A DNA stretch of 64,000 nucleotides from Lithospermum erythrorhizon (lineage: Eukaryota > Streptophyta > Magnoliopsida > Boraginales > Boraginaceae). The notes beneath the pieces are model-generated. The model worked only from the letters and a program-made list of their open reading frames with translations, had not been told where the DNA came from and ran no database searches. This document shows positions 37,870-50,054 of this stretch, one piece after another (the stretch's first letter is position 1; every line of letters begins with the position of its first letter). The translations under genes and the position numbers were made by a program. The stretch is from the NCBI GenBank assembly GCA_019722365.1, contig JADFUC010000954.1, positions 744,001 to 808,000 of the forward strand, in the 5' to 3' direction.

Positions 37870-40800
37870 ATGGATCCTACAAGAACTTTTGTCAAGAATG
37901 TTAAGCGTATTGTGTTTAAGGTAATGTTTCTTGATCATGGTACCTTTCATTTTGTCAAACATGGTTAGATGCAATGCATGCAAATAAATATGCTTTTGCA
38001 TGTATGTTTAATGTAATTATGTGTGGTTAGTAAGCATATGTTAGTTTAGAGGTAATGTTTTTAATGTAGTTTTGAGTGAATTGTTCATATTTTCACGTCA
38101 TTTCAAATTATATGATTTGCCTATGATTACTTTTGTTTTTGGTTCTTCCCGGTCAGTGGCGGATCTTGAACGAATATTGGGGACCAAAAACATAAAACCT
38201 ATTTAATGAAAGATTTTCCATTCTTGAAGGAACTGTCACTATATTTTATGTCAAATAACTTATCATGGTAAAATCTAAAAAAGTTAAAATTGAGGGGGAC
38301 CGTGGACTCCTTTATGTCTTCTAAGCTCTTCCAATGTTCTCAATGTCATATATGTTGTGTTTGTCAAAATGTAAAATGGTTTTCAGATTTGTTGAAAATG
38401 GACAAATATACTGGGAAATTAAGGAATGTCTCTTTCATTTGTGTTTTCAAGATAAATGATGACATTGATTAAAATTTTGTCTCTTCAGGTGGGAACAGCT
38501 GTTGTCACTCGTGCAGATGGCAGACTGGCTGTTGGCAGAGTGGGGGCAATCTTTGAGGAGGTTTATAATGTTTGGCTTGAGTGGTTCCTATATTGTTTTT
38601 GTTGCTGGATGTCTAAGCTATGTTCTATTTTGTAACATAGAGGAATTCAGCAAATGGTTGTAAAATGATTTTGCAAAGACAATAGTGTGAAAACATTTAA
38701 CATGTAAAATTGAGTCAATAGTGTAGCATCAATCTAATTCTATGTGAGAATATCATAAATGTAAAGGATGATTACATGTTAAATTGAGTTAATTGTTTAG
38801 TATTAATCTAACTCTATGGGGGGTTGTTTGAATCTAAAGACTAAAATACGATTTTATGTAAATTTTAGTGAATTGTATAAGCTTTAGCTGTTCGTAAATT
38901 TACGTGATTCATGCTTCGGCTGGAGAAACCAAGATAAGTAACGAACATTTGATGTTTTTCATTCAGCTTCAAGCATTGAATTCTGAAGGTTATGAAATAA
39001 TCTTAGTGTCATCTGGTGCTGTTGGAGCTGGACGCCAGAGGCTGAAATACAGGAAGCTAGTTAACAGCAGGTATCGAATGCTGCACATAATCTAGGGAGT
39101 TCCGTTTCAGTTTTATGTTTCCAAATTTGAACTCTTTAATTTGTTTCAGCTTTGCTGATCTGCAAAAACCTCAAGTGGAACTCAATGGAAAAGCTTGTGC
39201 AGGAGTTGGACAGAATGGTCTGATGGCATTGTATGACAACTTGTTTAGTCAGGTAAACATCAGCAGTATTAGGGCTTTCTGAATGTTATCATGTTTCGAA
39301 ACATGCTAATCGAAGTTTATTTTCCAGCTGGATATCACCTCTTCACAACTGCTAGTTACAGACAATGATTTTAAAAATCAAGATTTCAGAACTCAACTCC
39401 GAGAAACAGTTAATACATTGTTGTCTTTGAGAAGTATTCCAATATTTAATGAAAATGATGCAATCAGTTCTAGAAAAGCCCCATATGAGGTATTCCGTAT
39501 GCTACTTTCTGTTAATTGATGATCGTGACTCACTCTGGAATGGAAGCAGCTTATGAACTCTGTTTTGCAGGATTCTTCTGGTATATTTTGGGATAATGAT
39601 AGCCTGGCAGCTTTGTTAGCTCTTGAACTACATGCAGACCTTCTTGTTCTGTTGAGTGATGTCGATGGACTTTTTAGTGGTCCTCCTACAGATCCAAATT
39701 CGAAGCTAATTCATACTTACATAAAAGAGAAGCATCAAGAAATTATAACGTTTGGAGAGAAATCCAGGGTGGGGAGAGGAGGGATGCATGCAAAGGTAAA
39801 GGCTGCAATAAATTCAGCAGAAGCCGGTACTCCTGTCATCATAATAAAGTATGTTTACCATATCATAACATTAGGATGTGAATAGTATCTGTCTTTTTCA
39901 ATAAGAAGTCTCAGGAACTAAGCAAGATAGTTAAGTTGTCAGTCTGAATAAGTTTAGGGCTTTAGGCATAATCCGACTGAAGTTCTTTCGAAGCTTTTAT
40001 TATATTGCAACTGAAAATCACAATAGAGTTGTTTATAACTTAATCTATTATACTCCTTAGTTTCTTGGAAAGCGTCAAATTAATTTGAGTGGAGGGAGTA
40101 TGATGTTGGTACTAGGTAGACTGTCTATCAGAGCCTTCCTTCTGAGCTTTAAATTGTATATTCACAATTCTATGATCTGCTTCCCTGTTGGGTACCTCAT
40201 AGATAGGTACAAGTATATTTGTTGATATCAGATATTAGGAACACACATGGTTTATATCTAGGGGAATTGATTTATTGAGATAAATTTTCAATTGTAATAT
40301 GTAATGTGATTCAGTTTATTGACTGTGCTCATAACTGCTGGACCAGAAAGTTGACGGAGAAAAGAAGATATCCCACCCCCCTCCCCCTGGCTGGTTGTCC
40401 AAGCTTAAGTTTTGTTAGCATATAATGAGCCTTTACTGGAATGATTTTCAGATATAATCTTCATATTTTGGTGCCAACTGAAAAAACCTGATCCTAATGC
40501 TATTCGGTCAAGGATATAGGGATTATCTTTTATGTTTTTTCTTGTTGTTGTAAATCAAGCTTCATTTGACTTCCATAGACAATTAGAGATATATTTTATA
40601 GTGAGTTATAGTGAATCGACTGATGTGGAGTCAATGCGGTTCTTCTGCATTCTTTAACATATCGTTGTTCTGTAAGTCGCTGGAATTGTCTCCCTATTTC
40701 TAACGTTCTCTCACTCGCAGTGGATTTACTGCAAGTAACATCGATAAGATCATGCATGGACAACGTATTGGTACGCTTTTTCATAGAGATTCACATAGGT

Positions 40801-43800
40801 GGACATCGTTAACGGAGGTGGGTGCACGTGAGATGGCAGTTGCAGCACGTGAGGCTGCTCGAAGGCTTCAGGTGCTGATTATAGTCTTTTCTGTTGAATG
40901 ATTTGCTTCAATTTATGCGTTGCCACATAATAAGTTAAAATTACTGGCTAAAATGAAGATTCTCAATGAATAAGAATTTTACTCTTTATTGCCTTATATA
41001 GAGCCTAACATCGCAAGAGAGGAGACAAATATTACTTGATATTGCTGATGTGCTGGAAGCAAAGGAAAGTTTAATAGCGTCCGCGAATAAAAAAGATATT
41101 GATGCTGCTCGCCAAGCTGGATATGATGAACCATTGGTTGCTCGTTTACTCTTGAAGACAGCCAAAGTTGGTTACATTTGCCAATCCCTAGTGTCATTTT
41201 TCAGTATACTGAATTTCTTCTTGTGCATTCTTATAGCAACATGGAAAAGAAACAAATTCTTTAATATTAGTTTAACTGATATGACCAGATCACTGCCCTT
41301 GCAAATTCAATGCGTACTCTTGCTGACATGGAAGATCCCATTGGTCACGTTTTGGATAGAACAGAGGTGACCGACTGGTTATTTACATATTACCTGCAAT
41401 TTCGTGAAATGTTTTGTGTAAACATGGTATAAGGGGACCTTCTTATAATCTTATGTAATTCACACCCACATAAGCTTTTGGAGAGAATTATTTGAGCCAA
41501 AGCTCAAAAGACACCTTTAAATTTGTTCTCCATTTTCAAGGCCTTTAGTTTAGGGCGCAGATGTTTACCAAATCAGGGGTTTAAGCTTAGCAATTAACAA
41601 TAGATAGAAAAGTAAGTAAATAATGAAGATGAGATCACGATAAATTGGGGCTACATAATATTTGCATCCTTTTATTTCTTATGTCTGTATTCATAAGATA
41701 AATCTTTCTTTCAACTGCAGCTTGCAGAAGGCCTTACATTGGAAAAAATATCGCGTCCACTTGGTGTTCTTTTGATTGTTTTCGAGTCTCGTCCTGATGC
41801 GTTAGTTCAGGTACTAAAGCTTTATGTTTGTGAGTCCTACAGTACTTTATATTGTACTAAATTATATAACGAAAGCTGCATAATGTCCCCGAATCTGTAT
41901 CATATATGTTTGAAGCAGAAAGGTATACCATCCTTCAAATGTTTTCTTTCGAGTAAATCATACATTTGAGAATTGAGACAAGGGGTCATGATTTTGGACA
42001 TAAGTATATAAGTCTCTTGCCAATGAAGTTCTTTATACTCCAATTGTTAAACTTGAGCCAAACCCTCAGATATCTTCATTAGCCATTCGGAGTGGGAATG
42101 GCTTGTTGTTGAAGGGAGGTAAAGAAGCCAAGCGATCAAATGCTGTCCTTCACAAGGTGATATATTTTGTTTTAATGAATAGCTTTCAGCCTTCTCCAAC
42201 TCAAGTATTTTGGATGAGTTTCTTTCTCTTATTGGGTTCTACTTTATTTCTTATGTTCTCCCTCTGTGTAGGTGATAACTGAAGCACTTCCAAATTCTGT
42301 AGGTGAAGGGTTAATTGGTCTTGTTACTTTAAGAGAAGAAATTCCTGATCTGCTTCAGGTAAGTAGAGACAGCTACATGATATGTTTGTAACTGCTTCTG
42401 TTATCTAATTGATTTTATATATCCAGCTTGATGATGTGATAGATCTTGTGATTCCACGAGGCAGCAATAAACTTGTTTCACAAATAAAAAACTCGACGAA
42501 AATACCTGTTCTTGGTCATGCAGGTTAGGAATCTTCATAAACAAAACTAATCTGTATTCTGAGACATAAATTTTTTTTGAGGGGCATCAATGAATCTTTA
42601 TTACTTTCTGTTCAGATGGTATTTGCCATGTTTATGTCGACAAGTCAGCAGACGTGAATATAGCAAGGCAAATTGTTGCTGACTCAAAGCTGGACTATCC
42701 TGCAGCCTGCAATGCCATGGTATGTTATGCCGGTATTGTATGTTCTATAAGAGTAATGTGCATTATAACTCTGAATCGGTCGGACACTGACGGTATATAA
42801 TTGGCAATGCATCATAACCAAGCTCGGTTGCAATGACAGAATTGGATATCTTCTTTTGCAGGAAACACTTCTTGTACACCAGGAATTATCAACTACTAAT
42901 GATCTCCATGATCTGATTTTAGAGCTCAAACATGAAGGTATACTTTAGGATGTATCAAATAGTTTGTCTATTAACATTAAGCTTATTGTTTTGTTTTCTG
43001 AAAGATATAAATGAACTTGATCAACTTCCATTTCATATCGTGTTAACTTTAAGTGAATGTCGGTTCGAGTAGTACTTAACAGCACAAAAAGTAAAATCCA
43101 CTTTGACCCTGTAGGCAGGGAGAAAACTAAAACAAGGATGTTAGTATACACACTTGAGATTGGCTTATTTTTTCATATATTTCAGGTGTAACTCTATTTG
43201 GTGGACCCAGAGCGCATGCTCTCTTAGATATTCAAGAGGCAGACACATTTCACCACGAATACAGTTCTAGAAGTTGCACAATTGAAATTGTTGACGATGT
43301 CCATGCTGCAATCAAGCACATAAATCAGCATGGAAGGCAAGTCAAACTTTCATTGTGCTTTTTTACCTGTGCATATAGTTCTTAAAACATATCTGACTAC
43401 TGGTGACTCTTCTCTTCAGTGGCCATACTGAATGCATTGTTGCTGAAGATCCGGAAGTTGCTGAGTGTTTCTTGCGTCAGGTTGACAGGTCACCTTCTAT
43501 TGCCTTCATCTCTGACAAACTAATTTTACGGAGTATATAATATCTCGAAGGAGAATTGTTATTCGTGTATTTCAAGTTTTAAGTAGAGCACTGCATGTCA
43601 TTTTATATATGAAAACACTCCCCGTTGCCACAGTGCTGCTGTTTTTCACAATGCAAGCACACGATTTTGTGATGGAGCACGCTTTGGTCTTGGAGCAGAG
43701 GTTTGCAACTATTCACTCAATAAGCCTTCTATAAACTCATGGATCATTGTACATTTGTACCTCACTCTATTTCACTTTGTTTAGGTGGGGATAAGCACAA

Positions 43801-44142
43801 GCAAAGTTCATGCTCGAGGTCCTGTGGGAGTTGAAGGACTTTTAACAACTCAGTGGTAATCCTAACGCTACCTTTTGCTAACTTTTGGTCACTGTGTTGC
43901 AGAAAATGAAAAATATACTTTAAAGATGGCCATTCTAATTCTTAAGGAAATAGTTTCGAATCTATCTTAAATCCAGAGTCGGCATTTTAGCATTCTATTT
44001 CCTAACGTGTTTCAGTATGTTTGCGTCGCTTGACCATGGCATCATAACCTTTTCCATAAACAGGGTACTCCGAGGAAGTGGACAAGTTGTTAAGGGTGAT
44101 GCTGGGGTCAGTTATACCCACAAGAAGATAGGACTCGAATAA
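37870..44142 (+). CDS. P5CS: Delta-1-pyrroline-5-carboxylate synthetase (bifunctional, proline synthesis)
   Basis: Bifunctional enzyme: gamma-glutamyl kinase (residues about 1-290) fused to gamma-glutamyl phosphate reductase. It makes glutamate semialdehyde/P5C from glutamate with ATP and NADPH, the controlling step of stress proline synthesis. Twenty exons, all in phase, give 713 aa (family about 715): 37870-37920, 38489-38560, 38967-39070, 39150-39252, 39328-39489, 39571-39848, 40721-40871, 41002-41166, 41289-41366, 41721-41810, 42070-42156, 42272-42358, 42427-42523, 42616-42719, 42862-42937, 43186-43336, 43420-43488, 43634-43700, 43785-43855, 44064-44142. Visible motifs are [37 protein letters not shown], the reductase [10 protein letters not shown] (409-418) and the catalytic Cys 540 in YPAACNAM. 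Phe125 in TDNDF sits where the proline feedback-sensitive Phe of other P5CS lies. Intron 16 is GC-AG. Some substitutions (IING for ITSG, LKTAK for LKPGK) mark a somewhat divergent copy, but it looks functional. Confidence 0.96.
38156..38312 (+). repeat. Possible DNA-transposon relic in P5CS intron 1
   Basis: Starts CAGTGGCGGATCTTGAAC and ends near GAGGGGGACCGTGGAC. The CAGTGGCGGA opening is a common terminus of degraded plant DNA transposons and MITEs. The right end is not a clear inverted match, so this is a weak call. Confidence 0.3.
40051..40100. mobile_element. Collapsed Stowaway-type MITE in P5CS intron 6
   Basis: TACTCCTTAGTTTCTT at the left and GTGGAGGGAGTA at the right form an inverted pair of Stowaway-like termini flanked by TA, but only about 50 bp apart. 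This suggests an element that lost its interior. It lies deep in the intron and does not touch splice sites. Confidence 0.5.
43337..43419 (+). other. GC-AG intron (P5CS intron 16)
   Basis: The exon ends CATGGAAG and the intron begins GCAAGT, the perfect extended donor of rare GC-AG introns. The acceptor is TTCAG at 43415-43419. The only nearby GT (43340-43341) would add four bases and break the frame, so GC is the supported donor. Confidence 0.8.
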
Positions 44143-44206
44143 CTTCAAAGGGTGATGCTGGGGTCAGTTACACCCACAAGAAGATAGGACTCGAATAACT
44201 CCAAGA
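44095..44206 (+). repeat. 56-bp tandem duplication spanning the P5CS stop codon
   Basis: Units 44095-44150 and 44151-44206 differ at only a few bases (for example TTATACCC and TTACACCC). The first unit encodes the last 15 residues of P5CS plus its TAA; the second repeats this in the 3' UTR, including a second TAA. The unit length is not a multiple of three. Confidence 0.93.
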
Positions 44207-45000
44207 AGCAAGAGTATCGACTTATGGTATTACTTGATGTTTGAGCAGTTAGTAGCAAGTGTATAATTGCTATAATTCAAATTGATATGTTGAGTATATA
44301 ACCATTTTATGCAGGCCCATGAACTGTCTACAGCTCATGTTGTTGGTCATCTACATTCTCACCTGTGTATTTACATAATTTACATTAGCAGTAGTCCTAC
44401 ATATCATCTTGCAATAGGCTACTATAATAGAAGGAAAAGGTATCTTAATAGGCTACCAATATTTGTATTTAAGTTCTTCCACATTTTGTTTGCAGATTAG
44501 CAATTATTTACCAAAAGTTTTCACTGTAATCATGAAACTCAGAAAGTTTTCATTGTTTGGTTGAGGTTTTCTTTTTTCATCTTCCTCTACATTCTACAAA
44601 CATTTTGCAGAGACTAAACAAGCCAGAAAAACGACAGAATAGAACATGACATATTGCATAAATAGCATTTGTATTAAAGTTTAGTTCCCAGCTCTGATAT
44701 TAGAAACACTAAAAAAATTATCTCAGAACACCACTTTACCATCCTGAACTATCCCTTCAGACATATAGAACTACACTCTTCGGTTACAAATAAATCATAG
44801 GCAATACCGCGATACAGTACAAAATGTGAAGCTGAGTCTACCATATAATAGCGCCAACTGCCAACCCGACTTAATCATCCCAGTAACAAATTAAAACCGT
44901 CTGCGAGCAGCTCTGCCAACCAATTTTTTAACCTTGTTTCCATATGGTAGGGGAATTCCTCTTGAATCTCAGCTTCTAGTTCCCGGAAGTTCTCCTAAAA

Positions 45001-45130
45001 TTCTTAAGCCATCGTTAGTAGTCTCTCGAATCTTGGATAATTACATACTCAAGCAAATTTTCAATTTCTTAAGCCACCGTAAGTACTCTCTTGCATCTTT
45101 GACAATTACATACTCGAGCAAAAACTTGGC
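45001..45130 (-). repeat. 65-bp tandem duplication at the end of the MAM33-like gene
   Basis: TTCTTAAGCCATCGTTAGTA at 45001 recurs as TTCTTAAGCCACCGTAAGTA at 45066. The similarity (about 80 percent) continues through ATTACATACTC(A/G)AGCAA. On the minus strand the first copy is the true C-terminal coding region. The second copy is entered in a shifted frame and supplies the stop. Confidence 0.85.
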
Positions 45131-46895
45131 TGTGCAAGATGTGAGCCCTCTTGCCTCCAGATATTTGTGAAACGCCTCCTGCAAGTCGCTATTCAAATCC
45201 CTGAAGAACAAAAGAAACAAATTATTTTTCCAGAAAGAAAATGAAATTCACAAGCTAATTCAAACACATAATAGCTAAACAATAACTTACAAAAATGCAG
45301 GTCCTTCATACGCTTGCGACGTTTCTGAAGGCTGCACAGTCCTGATTCCGTAAATTGACATCTTGTCAGGGAACACTCTCACTTCGAACTGCAAAACCAA
45401 AGGATCTCCTTTTGAGATTGAAACGACCATGGGTAAGCTGAATTCAGGTTCGTTCTTGCCATCGTGATCTCTACAACCTTTCTCACTGCCAACATTCTCC
45501 TCATAGCCAGCTTTCGAGAAGTCAACTATTACTATAGTGGTTTCTCCATGGTAGTCTCTCTCGAGCACGATGGTCCTTCGTCCAGGTCCATCGTGTATTT
45601 TAAAAGGAAATCCAACTGGGACGTCTACATCCTACAGCATAGTAATGACACGGGACAAATGATTCTATCTCAAGCCATTCGGTGGTAAGAAAATGAATCT
45701 AGAATTGCCTGACAATATATGAAGTAGAAAACATATTCCTTCCATCCCTAACTAGATTTTCCAGTTTTGAATTTTAGTAGTGCACATTATAAATTTTGAG
45801 CTTAAATATTTTTGCATACATAATACATTATACGATAGTGTTGGTACAAAAAATATTAAACATATGGTAGGTTTCGTCAATGTGTAAATATTTTTGCATA
45901 CAATTAAGTCCACAAAGTTTCTGAGTTATGACCATTGAGAGACCAACTAAACAATCTTTTAGAGATAGTGAGTTAAAATATACTAGCAATTAGCAATATT
46001 CAAGTTCAAAATATGAATTTCAATTATTAAATCTCAAAATATAATACAATAACATGCTCCAATACCTCTAAAAATCACCAAACCTCAATACCTCTAAAGA
46101 ATCATCAAATATCAAATCTTGAATGGAATTAACAAAAGCAAAATTCCATAAATAATTTGCACAAAAGATCCTCTACTCCTGCTTTGTGTTTCTTTCGGTG
46201 CTTCACTCCTTTATAAAATTATACATCATATATTATGAACATTATGAATATCAAAGTAGTTATGTCGGAACTTTTAATGGATGATATACAATATTATAAA
46301 TGTGAAGTCATAGAAGGAGCCTCATTTAATATTTAAAGTTGAATGCATCAAAAAAGACATGAAAATAAATAAAAGAGATAGAGAATACTCGCCGAATAAT
46401 GTGACAAAAAAATAAATGCAAGGTGAAGAATATAGATATAGACAATGGAGAACTAACACGGGGCATAGAGGAGAGTCACACCTAATTTTTTGAAAAATAT
46501 AATTTTATTATAGAATTTTTTTCAAAAAATATAGTCATTATTTAAAAAAATATGATGTTCACCCCTTTAATATATAAACTACTTATCAAGTAATATTTAA
46601 ATATGGTATCAATAATTTGTCGATATCCAAAAATTCTTGTTTCGCCAATGAATTATATACATATGTGTAGAAGGAATCTAACATGATGAAGCAATTGAGG
46701 ACGGAGGGGAGACTTGATTTCTGAGTCAATCAGTTCAATCACTGAATCATTATCACTCCATTTTTCCTTCTTCTTCTTGCCGGAGACGGTGGTGGAGAAG
46801 CTAACTGCGGCGGCGCAGCGAGTATACCGGAAGTAGCGTGGTGGTAGAGTGGCGGCGGAGGAATATACTCGGCGGAGCAACCAGTTCGCCGCCAT
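45041..46895 (-). CDS. MAM33-like mitochondrial matrix protein (mitochondrial glycoprotein family)
   Basis: Member of the MAM33/p32 family of acidic mitochondrial matrix proteins, some of which help respiratory-complex assembly; several plant paralogues are uncharacterised. Exons 46683-46895, 45291-45631 and 45041-45200 (minus, all GT-AG, phases matching) give 237 aa. The N-terminus (MAANWLLRRVYSSAATLPPR) is Arg/Ser-rich without acidic residues, as in a mitochondrial presequence. Family features are a VIELIDSEIK segment, VPVGFPFKIHDGPG, a beta-strand core with an acidic loop, FEVRVFPDKMSIYGI and the C-terminal helix DLQEAFHKYLEARGLTS with LLEYVIVKDAREYLRWLKKL. The 1051-bp first intron contains no coding signal. 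The last residues (KICLSM) come from reading into a 65-bp duplicated tail and are unlike the usual family end. The family call is firm; the exact paralogue is not known. Confidence 0.85.
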
Positions 46896-49032
46896 TTATA
46901 TTATTCTAACAGTTACTTACGATTTCTCACTAACTAAAATAGGTGACGACAAAATTGTTGTCTGAATCCAAATTTGAGTACAAATCCAATGTTAAATTTT
47001 GTAAAAAAAAAAAAGGTTGTGAATTACGGAGTACTGTTTTGTCCTAAATTAAACTTCTTCAAACCACTAAACTTACAAATGGAGGATTAAAAATAGTAAT
47101 TTCATATTTTTTTTACACTGTTTCGGGTGTGTTTATAGTAATCGTGAATCTTAACGTAAATTTAGGTAAATATTTTTAAATATTATTTGGAAGTTATTTT
47201 ATTTATCGAGGTGATTCGAGCTGAAATAAGGTGAAATATAATTAAAAATATAATTCACCTATATTAGACCTCATATTGATGTATTGAAAATAGGATGAAT
47301 CATTTAACTTCGATGGACCTTGATAGATACACAAAATAATTCTCAAACGGAAAATTTCACCTGAATTCATATATGTCCATCCCAATACAAACTAACCATA
47401 AGTGATTCAATATAATTCAAAGTCATGCACAATTTTAATTATAAGGTTTTTTTTTAACTTCTATCTTGTAAATATATGAAAGCATTTTAAAATTGACAAA
47501 AATATAAAATACTCTCTCCATCTCACAAAAATTGTCCATATTTTATATCATTGAAAATAGTTTGAAATAGTTGTTTGTGTTGTATAATATTTTATAAAAA
47601 TATATCATTGAAATAGTTTGAAATGTATTTAATGATATAGTTTTCTACAAGTATTATACAATACAAACAAAAATATCTACATTCAAAGTTTAAGTATAAT
47701 AAAAAGTTTAAAATAATAAATATTTCAGGAATGGAATGAGAACTACAAGTAAATATAAATAAACATAAAATATGCTCTAATTCAAATTTAGTTGTAGGAG
47801 CAATAAGAAATTAAGGCAAATTTTTTAGCACTCTATTTTAGCTACAATGAGCGTTTGATGACGCAGAATTAGAATCCAAAAAGAATGTAATGTAGTTTGC
47901 CTATTATTCAGTCAATATTTTTATTATTATTTTAATTCTACTTAGATAAATCAGAATGAATATGAAAGTAAAGCGGCGGGCAAATGGAGCACGGGAATTT
48001 AGGCATTGTTCAGGGTGGTCATGCTTATCCTGCATATGCTCTAGATTCAAATTTATTTGTGAGCTTTTAAAACAGATATTTCAATAATTTATACTCACTA
48101 TTACATTAAGGTTTTGTCAAAAAGATTTATATAAGTAGTTGGATACACTCAACACAATAATTACTTTTAAACAATTTAATCATTAAAAAATGTATTTAAA
48201 TTAGACTAGCTAGAGATAAAAAATCAATTTTTGTAAGTAATAGTGAATTTTCAATTAAATTCAGATGCATATAGTGGATTTTTACTTTTTAGCCCAAAAA
48301 GACATAGGATAAAATAACCATTTGATAAGATTTTTTAAACCGATGAAATAAATGAAAAAACTGTTTAAAATAGTTCTAATTTCTCACAAAGTTATCATGT
48401 TTGGTTAAATTTAATTTTATCAACATTTGAAATATACTAATTCAAGAAGATAAGAAAGTAAGTTAGAAGGTTTAACTCGATTTATTTGGGTGCTTACAAT
48501 AATTTTGTAAGCATCAGGCTTATATTGTTTTTTTTATGTGTTTTTAAATTAATTTGAAATATTCATTTTTCCTCTATTTTTTTTTCTACCCGTTAGATCA
48601 TATAACCACTTAATCTAATGACCATATTCTCTGTAAACACTTTGCTTATTAAAATTTTATAAGCACCTAAAATGGGGCTCGTTTTTTCATTCCTCCTTCT
48701 TCAATTCCATGTCTTCATTCAACTTTTGAAGACAATTTGTTATGTCTTCCTCCATTTGATCTCTTCTTTCATCTTGGTTGGTAAAAAACGTGTTTCTAAA
48801 ACACGACAACCACCAAAAAATCATCAAAACGAGACTTCAAATCTCAAATTTACATAACCTTGTGGAGGATTTGTATTGTTCAAGGAATAAAAAGCGAAAG
48901 ATTATGAACTCTTAGGCCATTGTATCACTGCCAAGCGGACAGGTAAAATCACGATGTCGGGGACAACAAGATCTGGAAACCAACCATAGGAACTCTTTCC
49001 GATTAGATTATTTGGAAGTTGATGATTATTAG
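46896..49032. other. Intergenic with MITE, no gene recognised
   Basis: AT-rich DNA upstream of the MAM33-like gene. A 61-codon ORF at 48672-48857 has a hydrophobic start but no family match, promoter or neighbouring exon that I can support. The region before 49033 (about 48880-49030) may belong to the gene relic described next. Confidence 0.4.
47510..47745. mobile_element. Stowaway-like MITE, related to 23713-23955
   Basis: Left end TACTCTCTCCATCTCACA. The interior shares order and wording with the element at 23713: TAATATTTTATAAAAA, then ATATATCA, then TATACAATACAAACAAAA. The length (about 236 bp) and the TA borders agree. The right end is eroded. Confidence 0.6.
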
Positions 49033-49395
49033 CTTGCTGATGAGATTTTATTTGTTGGTAATTCAAAAGGTTTTTTAAAATGCAAAAGGGTTCTTGAAGG
49101 TATAATTATCTTTTACTGGGGTGAAGTATTTGGTAATTTAAGAGCTAAAAAGTCAAAAGTTTTGATAAGTGATGATGGGAAAAGAATGTTTCAACTTAAT
49201 AAAATGAAGGATGATATTATCAAAGGAAATGAATTGTCATGTGAAATATTGTTGGTGGAGAAACAAATAGTATATGGAACAAATGACATTAATGCTGATT
49301 TAGATACACGGAGTCGATCAGATGCAATGCCTCGTGAAGATGTTCGGTATTTTTCGTTTAATCCAGGATTCTATTTCGAAGAATCAATATTCTAA
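49033..49395 (+). pseudogene. Unrecognised protein-coding relic (121 codons open)
   Basis: An open frame of 121 codons begins with LADEILFVGNSKGFLK and passes through KKSKVLISDDGKRMFQL, SCEILLVEKQIVYGT and SRSDAMPREDVRYFSF before a stop at 49393. It is hydrophilic with balanced residue use and low AT bias at second positions, so it looks like former coding DNA. In the same frame, upstream codons spell LEVDDY and then a TAG. Downstream traces (about 49400-49640) continue in other frames. I do not recognise the family. A real exon with an acceptor at the TAG (ATTATTAG) is possible, but no ATG or partner exon was found. Confidence 0.4.
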
Positions 49396-50054
49396 ATCCA
49401 GGAGCAAAAGAAACCGTAAAGGTCAGATAGATTCTTTTCTCAAACGAGGTTAATTTGTGCTTCCCGTTTGATCCCGACATAAAGTGGAGACGTAAGATTG
49501 CGGAAAATATGGAGCCTGGTGTTACCGCAGCAGATGATCCAATCCAAGAGAAGCAGATCAAATACAATGAGTAATGAGGACCTGAAAAGGATCGTGAGCT
49601 ATTCCAGACACTTGGTTCAGGCTGGTACCCTTTTGCTCTCAAGTCTAATAATTATATTAACTTTGTTTATTATAAATGTTTTACTACAATCATGATGGTT
49701 GCTTTCCTCCTTAGTAATCTTCTTACTAAGATTTTCCTTTTTTGTCGTTCTAAAATCGACAACTTAAAAAGTTATTGGATTCTCCGTGACACCGACCACG
49801 AGAGCATTATGCATCTCGTCTGCTCATGTCAATAACGGATTTAATACAAAAAAGAAAAAAAGATAACACACCATGAATTAAAAACATTTAAATGAATGGA
49901 TTTAAAACAAAATAGAAAAAATGAGTTTTTTTTTATATATATATAATTAAGAAACCAAACACATCAAGAGTAACTATAGTTGTTTTCCATATGGCTTATA
50001 TTGCCATTGTGGCAAATTGACAAATTTAGATATACTAGTAGATTTTGAGGTATT

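Noticed and set aside
48672..48857. 61-codon ORF with hydrophobic N-terminus
   Set aside because: Short, in AT-rich DNA, without family match or expression signal.
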